Source: Rotaria sordida
Taxonomy: Eukaryota; Rotifera; Eurotatoria; Philodinida; Philodinidae
Direction of reading: 5' to 3'
Length of the DNA: 64,000 bases
Assembly: GCA_905250125.1 (NCBI GenBank)
Contig: CAJNOL010000249.1
Span: 1 to 64,000 of the forward strand
In this document: piece by piece, positions 28,001 through 38,807 of the stretch
How the letters are laid out: every line of letters starts with the position of its first letter
Position numbering within the stretch: the first letter of the stretch is position 1
Notes under the pieces: generated by a model
What the model was told of the DNA's origin: nothing
The model's input: the letters and a program-made list of their open reading frames with translations, nothing else
Databases searched by the model: none
Translations under genes and position numbers: made by a program

Positions 28001-31000
28001 TGTGAATATGTAGAGTAAAAAAAAATTCTCTATCTTTTGATGTACAATACTTAATTTTTAACATCAACCTTGATGAACATACGTTCATACAAATCGGTTT
28101 TCTTTTTATTCGTAGAAAAATAATTTGACAATTCAATAAGTTTTATTCTCAAAAATAAAATTCTCTGAACGTTCGTTCGTGCATACGGCGAGTAGATTCT
28201 GCACTTCTAGTTCTTATACTTCAATATTTCTTTGAAAATTTATCTTTTCTTACCACATTCTTCTTTGCCTGTTACTTTTCCAACTAATGATATACTCATT
28301 AATGGTCCATAACGAAATGTACCATTTGAATATGTTTGTACAATACGATTTCTATATTCTCCCATAGTTGTTGTTAAAACTTCTTTTGAATTAATTATAT
28401 TTGACGTTTTAACAATCATTTTAGGATATGATAAACTAAAATAATCAACTAAATCAGGTAAATATCTTGCACCATCATGTAAAACTCCAATTGAATATTT
28501 TGCACGTTGATTTATTTCACCATAAACAAGATTAAAAAAATAATTAACAAATAATATAGCATTTTCATTAGATAAACGTAAAAATTCATTATAATATGTA
28601 CGTATTAAACTTGCACCACCATTTGGATGTTCTTCTGTATGTATTAAATTTTGAAATAATTGTAAACGATCATTATTACTATTTGTTAATGAAAAATCTC
28701 TATATGGTGATGATAGTTTTTGTTGATGTTGATGTTGTTGATCATATAAATTAATTGGAGATGATATTGGTGATGATGGTAATGATGATGATGATATTGA
28801 TGATGATGGTAATGAACATCTATCTGATATACCATCATATTGTGTATGTGTTGTTTTTAAATTATATAAATAAACTTGAGAATCATTTGGACAATTAAGA
28901 TCTGTCGTTTGAGTTTCTTGTTCTTCTTTACGTATTGTCTGTGTACTATTTTCACATAATGGTTGATCAATAAAATCTGTATAAGTTGATTTATCTGATT
29001 TAATTAAACAATTTGTTTGTATTGATTGATGAAATATTTCAATAATATCATCACATGTCTGACATTCATTTGTTTGATATTTTTTGGAAGAAGATAATGA
29101 TGAATATAGATATTTATATTCACCAAATGGTAAATCATCTCGAGTTGTTGTTGAATGATCTGATGTTTGTGTTGTTATTAATTCAGTACTTAAATTACGT
29201 TTTATTGTTGCTGAACGTTTATCAATAGATGAATCAAAATGATTTGTATTTGATGATGATGATGATGATGATGAATAATGATCATTTATAGGATTATATT
29301 TTTGTTTTAAACGAGATGATGAACGAGTTTGTACAGGAGGATTCGAAGATTCTTTAAAAATAAAACCAGTTTTAGCTTAAAACTAGATTAATTATGATGT
29401 AAATAAACCTGAATAATCTTTTGTTATGTTGGACAGAACTTAAGTTTTATCCAACGAGGAAGACAGTGTCTTTTCGAAGATCGAATTCGCTCTCAAAAAT
29501 AGATTTTCATCCTTCCGGAAGAGAAAATCTGGATATAGAACACATTATCAGACAAAAAAAAAGATCAATAAATTGTTTCACATAAATCTACTATTTATTA
29601 TAATACATTCTAAATTCCACAAAAATGATCAAGATAACTTTTTTCAGATTTAAAATAATATCCACATCGTTCAGAGCTGTGAGTATAATTCATGCGTTAA
29701 ATATCTCTTTTCTGGAAGATATTTCAATATTACTAAAATGAAGTGTCAAAACTTTTTTTCTGAAATAAGTCAATATTATTAGCACTGAAATTTCATATAA
29801 CATCATAGTAAACATAATTTTAAGTACTGCGAAAATTAGAGAGATGTACACTAGACTTAAGTAAGATGGTCTCGGTTACGCTGGGACCAAAGACAATTGA
29901 TCCCGCTTACGCACTACTTTAGATCATTTAATAGAAAATGTTTGACAAAAATGTTGTCTTCTCAAATTTTGCAGACACGATATAAAAAAGGAATGGAAGA
30001 GGTTGTCCACTTCATATTGAGACGTATGTTTCTAGCTTTAGAATTTTGATAAAAAACTGTCGTGATGGAAATATTATATTCGGTATTTTAAAATTATATC
30101 TAACAAGGGAACTTCTTCAGCTGCCTCCATTCTGGTTTCAATGAGTTTAGTTTGACTAAACTGTCGAATTTTTTTCTAGAGATCTCAGATTTTCGAATTT
30201 TAATCTGAAACTTTACGCATATAAAGAATTCAACTGGACTAGCTTTTATAAAAGATTCAGAAGTTTTGAATAAAATCTTTTCGAAATCCTTTTCCATTAA
30301 TCATGTACATAATATGCATTTTTTGAAAGTTTCAGATCAAAATTCAAAAATCTAACATCTCTAGAAAAAAAATTCGATAGTTTAGTCAAACTCAAATTCT
30401 TTTTAAGGTTTCTATTAGAACACTATGTAGTATCTATAGATAGAAAAAAAAAGTCATTGAAATCGAAAGGACGTAGTGTTTAAGAGACAAATTGTAAAAT
30501 AAGAAATTCTTCTACAAATAGATAATTGAATTTTCAAAATTTACTATTATTATTTGTTTGTTGTTTAATTGTTTTTGATGTTAATTTCGTTCGTTTTTTT
30601 TCTTGTTGTTCATTTGAAGATTTACGTTTATTTCCATTTGTTTTTGTTGTTTGTTTTTTTAATGTATTTTCGTCATATATATTTGTATGATTATCAATAA
30701 TTGTTTTTGGAAGATTATATATTGATGAAGATGTATTATATTGATCTGTTTCAATTAATGATGTACGTCTTGTTGATATTAGACGACGTGAAAATTTATT
30801 ATTTGTTGTTATTTCATTTGAATTAAAAAATTTTCTTGAAATTATTTTTGTTGTTGATTGTTGTTCATTTGAATCATTTGATTGTTGTTGTGATAAAAGA
30901 TTTGTTGTTGGATGTATTAATACTGTATCATTTGATGATGGTGAACAAACACGTCGTATATGTAATTTAATTGATGTATGTTCATTTGGTACATCAATTG

Positions 31001-31363
31001 AATGTATTGTTGTTGTTGGTATTGGTGTTGTTGATGTTGATGATGATGTTGAACAATTTGATGTTAAAATATTATATGAAGATGTTTGAGCTTGTTGATT
31101 ATTTGTTTTACATTTAATTATTTTTGTTTTAACTGATTGTTGTTCATCATCATCATTATCATTTATTGTATCATTTATATTATTCGACATTGAATTATTT
31201 TTATTATTATTTAAATCGTTGATATGATCATTATTTAAAGAAGATGTCTAAATAGATCAAATAGATTAAGATAAATAAAAAAAAATAATACTAATAATAA
31301 AATTAAAAAAAACTAAACCTTTGTATCATTGGCTAATGGAATAATATTACTTATATCAGTCAT
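25034..31363 (-). CDS. RSBN1: RSBN1/RSBN1L family JmjC-type protein (DPY-21-like)
   Basis: Nuclear protein of the round spermatid basic protein 1 family; its nematode relative DPY-21 demethylates H4K20me2. Activity here is inferred from the family. Seven exons were joined: 31317-31363 ([15 protein letters not shown]), about 30539-31248, about 28254-29353, about 26879-27243, 26701-26815, about 25250-25333 and 25034-25192. The first half is low-complexity (Ser, Thr, Asn, Gln, Asp and Lys rich), as in relatives. The conserved core starts near 28.6 kb ([30 protein letters not shown]), then [97 protein letters not shown] and [22 protein letters not shown] may supply metal ligands of the JmjC-type fold. 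The exact 5' end is less certain than the core, because the first exons are low-complexity. Confidence 0.92.
25432..25618. mobile_element. hAT-type MITE, 187 bp, perfect TIRs and 8-bp target duplication
   Basis: CAGGGGTGGCGCGA at 25432-25445 is matched exactly by its reverse complement at 25605-25618. The 8-bp sequence TCTATGAT lies directly outside both ends (25424-25431 and 25619-25626). An 8-bp duplication and a CAGGGG-type end are typical of hAT transposons. The interior has no transposase, so this is a non-autonomous copy. It sits in an RSBN1 intron, and its GC content stands out from its surroundings. Identical ends and duplications suggest a recent insertion. Confidence 0.92.
27422..27630. 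repeat. Degenerate minisatellite in an RSBN1 intron
   Basis: Phrases such as GATTAACATTCGTCA, GATTGACACCTGTCA, TTTGACAAGCGTCTGTCA and GTCTATGATGCCCT recur at about 25-35 bp spacing across some 200 bp. This is the pattern of an old tandem array with a unit near GATTRACAYYYGTCAYNGTC. Copies are diverged, so the unit length is approximate. Confidence 0.55.
30104..30492. mobile_element. Inverted-repeat element in an RSBN1 intron (same family as 55.06 kb)
   Basis: It begins CAAGGGAACTTCTTCAGCTG and ends with TCATTGAAATCGAAAGGACG, so the arms are inverted copies with GTTTCAATGA/TCATTGAAAT near the inner side. The interior matches the 55.06-kb element, with shared phrases TCTGAAACTTT, CAAAATTCGATAGTTTAGTC-like blocks and TTATTAGAACACTATGTA-like text. 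The interior itself folds back: ACTAAACTGTCGAATTTTTT pairs with AAAAATTCGATAGTTTAGT. Non-coding. Confidence 0.7.
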
Positions 31364-31509
31364 TAGTACATTTGTATCTGAAAATTTGAATTTTTTTTAT
31401 TTCATAATTTGTTTTTTGTTTGATAAGGTTTTATTTTTGATAGTAATATTTTAATTGAAAAACAAAAAGTACATACATAATAATCTTGATCGGACAGAAG
31501 GGAAATAGA

Positions 31510-31542
<33 letters not shown>

Positions 31543-32283
31543 AGAATCTTTTTTTATAAACAATTATAGGTATTTTAGATAACAACCAATTGACAAATGA
31601 ATACCATGATGAATCACAATGAAACTCTAGAATTAATTAAATTAGATTAAAAAAATTTCATAAAATGATTTTATTTATAGAATAAAATTTATTCCAATAT
31701 GTTTTTATTATGTAATTGAAAATATTTTATTTAGATAGATGTCGGTTGTAATCATTCGCAAGTGTTTAAATAATAAGAAATTGTAATGAAACTAATCATA
31801 ACAATAAATTTTCTAATTGATTTTTTATTATAAGAAAGGAAACGAACGATTATAATCGATGTACTATTTGTTTTCTATACAAAAGAATGAAACGAAGATT
31901 CTTTTGCATTCAACGTTTCTATTTGTTTTTGTTCTTTTTTCTTCTCGATTTTTTTTTCTGTACAATAAGTATACAGACGGTTAGAAATAAAGAATAGTAA
32001 GAAAAAGAGAATCATTGACGAGTAACTCTTCTTCGTTCTTTTCTATGGCATGATACATGCACATTAACAAAGTATACATAGCCTTCCTATTAGCAATTCT
32101 TGTAGTCGCTCACGCACCTGTTTCTCATGAAATATGTCAAAAAAAAGAAGAACGGAAAAAATAATAAATGTCAATGACGCCTTCCCCCGTTTTTTATTTC
32201 AATCGTTTTATAAGAACGAATAAAAAAAACTTAAATCGTCTTTCATTTTTTTTTTCTTCTTTTCTTCTACTATTAATACTATA
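31364..32283. promoter_or_regulatory. Divergent intergenic region between RSBN1 and the receptor gene
   Basis: About 920 bp lie between two start codons on opposite strands, so both promoters should be here. It contains a GA-rich microsatellite (31509-31544) and, at 32053-32102, ACATGCACATTAACAAAG followed by a TAT...AGCAATTCTTG block. A close copy of that block occurs upstream of the potassium channel gene (61157-61201). No TATA box was assigned. Confidence 0.4.
31509..31544. repeat. (GA)n microsatellite
   Basis: An almost pure run of GA dinucleotides of about 36 bp lies in the divergent promoter region above the RSBN1 start. Confidence 0.9.
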
Positions 32284-34508
32284 ATGATACATCTCATATA
32301 TATATTATTCTTATTAATAACTATTGTTCAATTAACAATTACTGATACATGGTCAATAACATCAACTAATTGTTTATGGCATAAATATACTTCCAATAAT
32401 CGTTTACCTACTAGAGTTGATTTACGAGATATACGTAATCAAATTTTCAAGTAAGTAAAATCGGTTTTTTTTTGTTTTTTTGTTTGATTTTATTCATAAA
32501 TTTACAAATCAATAGTGTTTCATTAAATGAATCAATTTATTATTTTAATCCATGTAAAACATTTAATTATCCAATTGGTGATGATCCATATACAGTTCAA
32601 GGTGAACAATGTCATAATGTTTTAGGTTGTAAACGTATACAAGAAAATGAAAATTCTTATAAATATTATACAGTTGCTATTAAATTAAATTCAACTGTAT
32701 TATCAACACGAACACCATTAACTATTCGATATTATGGAATAAGGTAGAAAAAAAAATTATTTTTCTTTTTTTTTAAATCGGAAAAAAGTTTTCTTTTTCT
32801 TTTGAGGTCATATGCAAATACAACAATGTATGTTCGATGTGAATGTGATCGACTTCTACATCGTGCACAATTTAAATTTGTTAAATATCAACCTCATAAA
32901 ATGCCGGTAGGATTAGATTTAGATTTTAGTTTGATAAAACAAGAAAAAGAAGCCTTAATAATGATATTATACGTAGGTTTTCTCCTTCACTCATCGTTGT
33001 TGTTGTCCAAATGTTTGTGGAGGTTTTTTGTTATTATTTTGATAAATTATTTTCATTGGTTTTCGTATCTTTTTTTTTCTCTTACTTTTTAAATCAATAG
33101 GCAATACATTTCCTAAAGTACTTTTACTTATTCTTCTTTTGGTAATCTTATTCATTGTTGGTACAGCTGTATGGATCTTTTTTCAATGTCGCCGACATTA
33201 TCCCGAACGAAATACATATGGTGCAATAGCTTCTAGTCAGTATAAGTTTTTTTTTCTTTTATATACAATATTTTAATTTAAAAATGAAAAAAATAAATAG
33301 CCGATATCAATATACATACATTGGAACCATCAGAAGTGTTACTTAAATCTGGTGCAATTGAAACGAATCCTCGAGGTGGAAATAGAAAACGTATACGTAG
33401 TAAATCAGTAGTTCCTGCTACTGAAAATTTCAGTATCTCATCTGAAGATATTAAAATTACCAAACGGTAAAAATAAATACATAGATTTACAAAAACGAAA
33501 ACAAATTTTTTTAAATTTCTTTATTGTTTTTATAGATTAGGTGTTGGTGAATTAGGGGGTGAAGTAAGTGAAGGGCGATGGAATGATAAATTAATTGCTG
33601 TTAAAACATTACGTATTGGTGTTCATCCAGAAAAATTTTCTAATGATGATAAAATGTATCTTGAACGTGAAATGCATCTATTAAGTCAAATACGTCATAA
33701 ACATTTAACAGCAATTATTGGTATTTGTTTTGATATTGATATTTATCCACGAATACTTTCATCATTTGCTGAACATGGTACAATTATTGATTTTATTCAA
33801 TGTTTTCCAACAAAAGTTGATTGGCCATTAAGAATATCATGGTGTATAAATACATCAGATGCACTTGAATATTTACATCAATCAAATATAATACATAGAA
33901 ATTTAAAATCATCAAATATTCTTATTGGAATTGATTTACGTGCACATATCTGTGATTATGGTCTTATATCAATTCTTCAACCATTTCGAGAAGCATGTGA
34001 TAGTGAACGTTGTCTTTGTAAATTAAGTCATCCAGCTTTACCGGTGTCTATTCGTTGGTCATCACCAGAAGTTCTATCTGATCCATCCGATAAATCAAGA
34101 TTTAATTATTCATGTGATGTGTATTCATTTGGTGTTTGTCTTTGGGAACAAATAGGTTTAGAACAACCTTATGCTGAAATAAAAGATGAAGCTGAAGTTA
34201 GTCGAATGATTATTGATGGACATCGTTTAACACCATTTGAAGAAACAACAACTATTGTTATGCCTGATTATAATCAATTAATGAATGATTGTTGGACAGA
34301 AAATCCCAATGATCGACCAACATTTGAACGTATTGGACAAATTTTACGAGATATGTTACCAAAAGCAAAACAATTTCGAAAAATGTCTATGAGAAGACTT
34401 TCATTAATGGCAAGTACAAATGAAATACAAGACGAACGTCGATCTATGTTAAGACGTGATTCTAAAATATCTACAGATACAATGAAATCACATCATCCTC
34501 ATGTTTAA
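32284..34508 (+). CDS. Single-pass receptor with MRH-like ectodomain and kinase-like (probable pseudokinase) domain
   Basis: Six exons (32284-32450, 32516-32743, 32807-32976, 33101-33235, 33301-33466, 33536-34508) join in frame to 612 residues. Residues 1-20 form a hydrophobic signal peptide. The ectodomain has the cysteine pattern of mannose-6-phosphate-receptor-homology domains: YYFNPCKTF, GEQCHNVLGC, then IRYYG and TTMYVRCEC. A transmembrane helix (VLLLILLLVILFIVG) lies near residue 195. The cytoplasmic kinase-like domain (about 290-570) resembles tyrosine-kinase-like kinases: IAVK with Lys312, the catalytic-loop sequence IIHRNLKSSNIL (HRN at 409-411), DYG at 429-431, WSSPEV and VYSFGVCLWEQ. 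The catalytic Asp is therefore Asn and the glycine loop is irregular, so it probably signals without phosphotransfer or with weak activity. The reading frame is fully open, so it is not a decayed gene. The MRH assignment rests on motif pattern only. Confidence 0.8.
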
Positions 34509-34739
34509 AATATAACGAAATATTAAAAATTTAGTAGATTTATACAGGTGAAACAGACATCTAATATTTATAAAAAAAAAAAAAAAAAAAACTATACATA
34601 TTTTTCATTCTCATCTTGTTAATTTCGATTATACAATAGTCAAGAAAAGAAGTAAAATTATTAGCAACTATATATCTATTCAGAGTAGTACTATTTTAAT
34701 TGATTATTAAAACTAATCCAATATGAAATGTATGTAAAA

Positions 34740-35415
34740 TCCCTTTAGTAACAGCAACTATTGTTAGTAGTCCTTATCAAGGTTTAACAATAAAATGTTT
34801 TGAGAAAAAAAAACAATAGTTTCTATCTTATTGAGACTGATGGATGGATATCAGTGAATTATATTAATTATACAATTCATATGAAAATACAACACCAAAA
34901 GCTGATTATACACGTAAAACAACATGTCGTAGAGTTTCCCTAAATCAACATAATTATAATTGAAATGACTTTACGTGCTGAAATTTATATGAAAGAAATA
35001 GAAATGTCAGGTTTTCAATTTTTATTTAATCAACTTTCAAATTCATCAAGTGTTTTAGCTAATCCTGGACGCATATGATGATAGTGATGCAATCCATATT
35101 CATACATCAGTTGTTAATAATGATAGAAAAACAAAACAATTGATACAATGATAGTTCATTTAAGAAAAGATAGTTTTGCTGCTATGTCACGTTGATGTGT
35201 TGTTAATAGTTTTCGAAATAATAAACATATGCTATTACTATTTATGATATAGAGAAGCATCATCAGATGTTATTAATCAAATAGCAAATTTCAAACGTAG
35301 TTATAATGAACTTAAAGATGATGATTTTGTTTCAGATGTTTATTTAGATCATGTTACACTTGTACGAGGGCTTAAAGAAATGTTTATTTTCTCCTGAGGA
35401 TATTCTTGAATAAAA
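34740..35415 (+). pseudogene. Decayed protein-coding relic, family not recognised
   Basis: Protein-like stretches with the codon bias of neighbouring genes are scattered over three frames with stops and frameshifts between them: ADYTRKTTCRRVSLNQ (near 34.9 kb), TLRAEIYMKEIEMSGFQF (near 34.98 kb), DSDAIHIHTSVVNNDRK (near 35.09 kb) and EASSDVINQIANFKRSYN with YLDHVTLVRGLKEMF (35.25-35.39 kb). No start or splice arrangement restores a frame. It probably is an old pseudogene or gene fragment downstream of the receptor gene. The parent gene was not identified. Confidence 0.5.
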
Positions 35416-36549
35416 TATGATTATTATGAAAAAAAACCTGTGTGTAAGAAATTTTTTTTGCTATATTCAGACATTTTTGGAGCTGGACTGGTAAATCGGT
35501 GGTGGATCGGATAGCTTACCAGTCCAATTCGGGTGAATTGTTGCAATCGGTTAGTTTTTATCAATTTTTAGGCACTACAGTAAACATATTTCGATCGTTT
35601 CTGTCGATTTTCATGATTTCTACAATCCAGAAATATAAGTATCAATGAAGACCTCGGATGCTGTTGAACGTATGACTTATGGCTACGAAAAGTTAGTCAG
35701 GCATTATCAACCCAAACTAAACATTGTTTATCTCGAAATTTCAAGTTCATTTTTCTGTACTGCTTTCAACTGACTGTCGGAAACCATCAATGGCTAGTAG
35801 TTTTCAATTCATGTGTGAATTTAAAAAAATATATCCGAGACGATTTCGTTTTGTTATGAAAGTTTTACTAACTGAAAAATATTATGTGTAGTATAAAACC
35901 TACTTTGTAGTTCATTTTATCTTTCTATGTACAGTAGTAACCTTGTACCAAATGCGAAGCCTTTCGATCATGTGAAATAATGATGTCATATTTTTACTGA
36001 AGAAAGTCAAGCAAAAAAAAACATAGGTATTGCTCAAGGTGAGTTATTATGAGTAGAGGTCGATAAGTGTAGTTTGAGTTAGAAATCTATATCGGAGTCA
36101 ATTAAATGTCTCATTAATAAAGCAGATTTAACACAAGAGCTTCTCTTTGAATTGCAAGTTTTATTCTTTGGTATCTACTGTACAAATTGATATGTATTTG
36201 CAACTTGACTGGTATCTCTTCAAGGCCTACGCCTATAAGAAGTTGGAGTCAATCTTCGCTTCGACTTGTTTACATCTTCATAAAGCCGTGAAGACACGTG
36301 AGTCGAGCTTACCAAATACATTAGTTTTTATTGTTATTAATAAAAAGTCTAACAGTTATAAATGTTTCACTTGAAATGTCTTCGTTCAGCTATAATAAAA
36401 AATTTTTCTCCCGAGAACTAGTTGATTAATAATATATATTAAACAGATCGGTTTTTCATTCGCTTTTCTGTTGCTAAAATCAAAAATTTTATTCAATAGT
36501 TTCTAAATTTGTAAATCAAAAATAGTTTAATAATAAAACTTTTTGATAA
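35416..36549. other. Gene-free stretch between the relic and the hydrolase
   Basis: No supported gene or element. The open frame at 36147-36374 has no recognisable domain. A phrase near 35.49-35.54 kb (CTGGACTGGTAAATC ... ACCAGTCCAATTCGGG) forms a weak inverted repeat, but its ends could not be defined. Confidence 0.4.
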
Positions 36550-37371
36550 TTATTTATTATTACAAATAAATTCTACAGCTTTCATAGTCCATTCTTGTAA
36601 AATATCTGGTTCTTCTAAATCATGATCATTTGTATTTAAAATTAATGTATGTTTAAATTGATCTTTAATACTTTCAATAGGAACAATTAAATCTTGAATA
36701 CCATGTATATGAAGTATTTGATTTTGATAATCATTTAATTGAAATGAAAAATCTTCTTGTGAACATAAACGAATAAATTCATATAAAATTTTATGTGCAC
36801 GATGTGATTTACAAGCATCAATTGATTTACTATTTAAATATTCTTGAAAATCTAATTCATTAAAATTTCTTTTAAAATTTTCCCATGTTATAAATCCATA
36901 TTTTTCTTGCATATACCAATAACGATGAAGATCATATTGATTTAATGCTGGTGCAAGTAAAATAATTTTTTCAATTATAAAACAATTTCGATTAGAATTT
37001 ATATATTTAGTTATAACACAACTACCAAGACTGTGACCAATAAAAATAAAATTTTTATAAAAATTTAATAAATATTTCATAGCATGATATAAATCATCGA
37101 CAAGTGTATCAATTTTTATTTTATAATATTTACCATCAGATAGACCAATACCTGTTGGATCATAACGAAAAACACTAGCAATTGGAGTTGATGGTAATAA
37201 TAATAGTTCTTCAGTTAAATTAATAAATTTAGGTGCTGTTGATGATAGACCTTCGAAACCAGCTACACAAACTACAGCAGTTTTTGATATTGAATTAATT
37301 GATTCAATAAGAAGACCACGTAGAGTGATGTTACGACTATTTTTAAATTCAACAAGACGCGTATTACTCAT
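36550..37371 (-). CDS. Intronless alpha/beta hydrolase
   Basis: A single open frame of 273 residues with the serine-hydrolase fold. The nucleophile elbow is GHSLGS (Ser114), the acid is likely Asp227 in HGIQDLIVP, and the base is His250 in NDHDLEEPD. The upstream strand motif YDPTGIGLSDG matches the bacterial-type alpha/beta hydrolase pattern (serine aminopeptidase and dienelactone-hydrolase-like). There is no signal peptide or membrane segment, so it is likely cytosolic. The substrate cannot be told from sequence. Unlike almost all neighbours it has no intron, which, together with the bacterial-like motif set, makes horizontal acquisition possible; base composition is the same as its surroundings, so any transfer would be old. 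Start at 37371 (MSNTRLVEF). Confidence 0.82.
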   Translation of the reverse strand: MSNTRLVEFKNSRNITLRGLLIESINSISKTAVVCVAGFEGLSSTAPKFINLTEELLLLPSTPIASVFRYDPTGIGLSDGKYYKIKIDTLVDDLYHAMKYLLNFYKNFIFIGHSLGSCVITKYINSNRNCFIIEKIILLAPALNQYDLHRYWYMQEKYGFITWENFKRNFNELDFQEYLNSKSIDACKSHRAHKILYEFIRLCSQEDFSFQLNDYQNQILHIHGIQDLIVPIESIKDQFKHTLILNTNDHDLEEPDILQEWTMKAVEFICNNK

Positions 37372-37510
37372 TATACTAAAACGAATCTTACAAAAGCATA
37401 GTTTTTTATATGCAGTATGTCGTAATGGAATTTCTTCATTTTGTTTTATCTTGCTTGAGACTATTGCAGTTTGATTTTTGTTTCAGTAATTGATATTAAG
37501 AGTCCAATTG

Positions 37511-37546
37511 AGTCCGGGTCCAAAAATTTTAGACCCGATGGACTAT
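37511..37546. repeat. Dispersed palindromic motif, copy upstream of the hydrolase
   Basis: It contains GTCCGGGTCCAAAAATTTTA then GACCCGATGGAC, an imperfect palindrome of the same type as copies at 5951 and 51012. It lies about 150 bp above the hydrolase start. Confidence 0.6.
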
Positions 37547-38273
37547 AGTTGTCTGAGAGATGTGTAGGGTACGCTTGTTACCGAATACAAAAAAATCGGA
37601 AAAAGAGAGATCTCATATCTTTGAAATGACGATCCAATTTCGATTAGAAAATTTCATTGAGACAATCAAAGTACGATTCGACGGGCTCTAACTGCATTGT
37701 TTGATATATTAATCATGAATAACACATAAAATTCAGGGAAAAAAAGATGGTGTAGTTTTTACTACAATATACAAAAAGAGTAAATCAAATTTTTTTCAAT
37801 CTTTGTATCTAATCTTCTATTGTACATTTTAGTAAGAAAATATGAGTCTGTACTTCCTCACTAGATATCAATTATCAAAAAAATAAATAAACTGCAATAG
37901 TTTTAAGCAAGAAAAACTCAATTGAGGTACATTTGCAATTTTCTCACTCTTTTTTACAATTATCTTTATTGTCATTATTATATCTGTCCTATGATACTAT
38001 CGGTTATTTTCTATAAACATCCGATGACTTGTAGATACACACTAAACAATCGAAGATTATTTCTTATTTGCATCGAGTTTGTTTTTCTCTATCTAGTGAT
38101 CATATATTTACACAACTAAATAAATTTAAGCGTAATCAAGCAGTTGTCTAAGGAAAAAGAAGATTTTCGTGTCTACTTCAAATATAAAATAATCGAGTTT
38201 TTCTAGAAAAAAGAACATATTGATTCAATAACAACGCTTCGGGGCTATAAAGATCAATAAGTTAGTAGACTTA

Positions 38274-38725
38274 CGAGAGAACTGATTAATCGCTTTTTAA
38301 TTCGGATTCTGTATATAAGGTAGACCTCAGTGAGATATAAAAAATCTCAAAAGAATAGATCCCTTGAAAAGAATGTTCTCTTCCAGAACTATAAAAATTC
38401 CAACAAATAGGAAATTCTAGGATCTTTCGTGGATAATGGGTGATATTTTAGACTTTAATATCTCGAGAAAGAAATATTCTTTTGACCTGAAATTTCCAGG
38501 ATAGTCTACTGTCCAATAAACCTATCTGTAGACAAAATCTCAAATCGGAATGCTACCATTCGATTTGTTGGTACCTCTCATGCCAGAGGCTAAAATGCCA
38601 ATCACTCTGTCCATAGACGTTCTAAGGAAACTTATCCTTTTAAGGTTTTTTATACTTCACTGTGATCTACCTTTTGTACAGAGTCCGAATTCAAAAATGA
38701 TTAATCAATTGAAAACGTTCCCTTG
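38274..38725. mobile_element. Inverted-repeat (MITE-like) element, intergenic
   Basis: The left arm (from CGAGAGAACTGATTAATCGC at 38274, through AATTCGGATTCTGTA and AAGGTAGACCTCAGTGA) matches the reverse complement of the right arm (CAAGGGAACGTTTTCAATTG, then GATTAATC, AATTCGGACTCTGTA and AAGGTAGATCACAGTGA) for about 90 bp. Termini share the CRAGRGAAC start with elements at 11.98, 30.10, 40.39 and 55.06 kb. No open reading frame of note inside. Confidence 0.75.
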
Positions 38726-38807
38726 CTAGTATTGATAAAATGTTCTTTATTACATTGTATAAATGGCGCGAAGTTGTAAGTAAACAAAACAAATACTCAA
38801 GTGGAGA

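Noticed and set aside
33536-34508. Idea that the HRN change marks a pseudogene
   Set aside because: The six exons join without stops or frameshifts and all other kinase landmarks (VAIK-like Lys, APE-like SPE, Asp-x-Trp-like DVYSFG) are kept, so a functional pseudokinase is more likely than decay.
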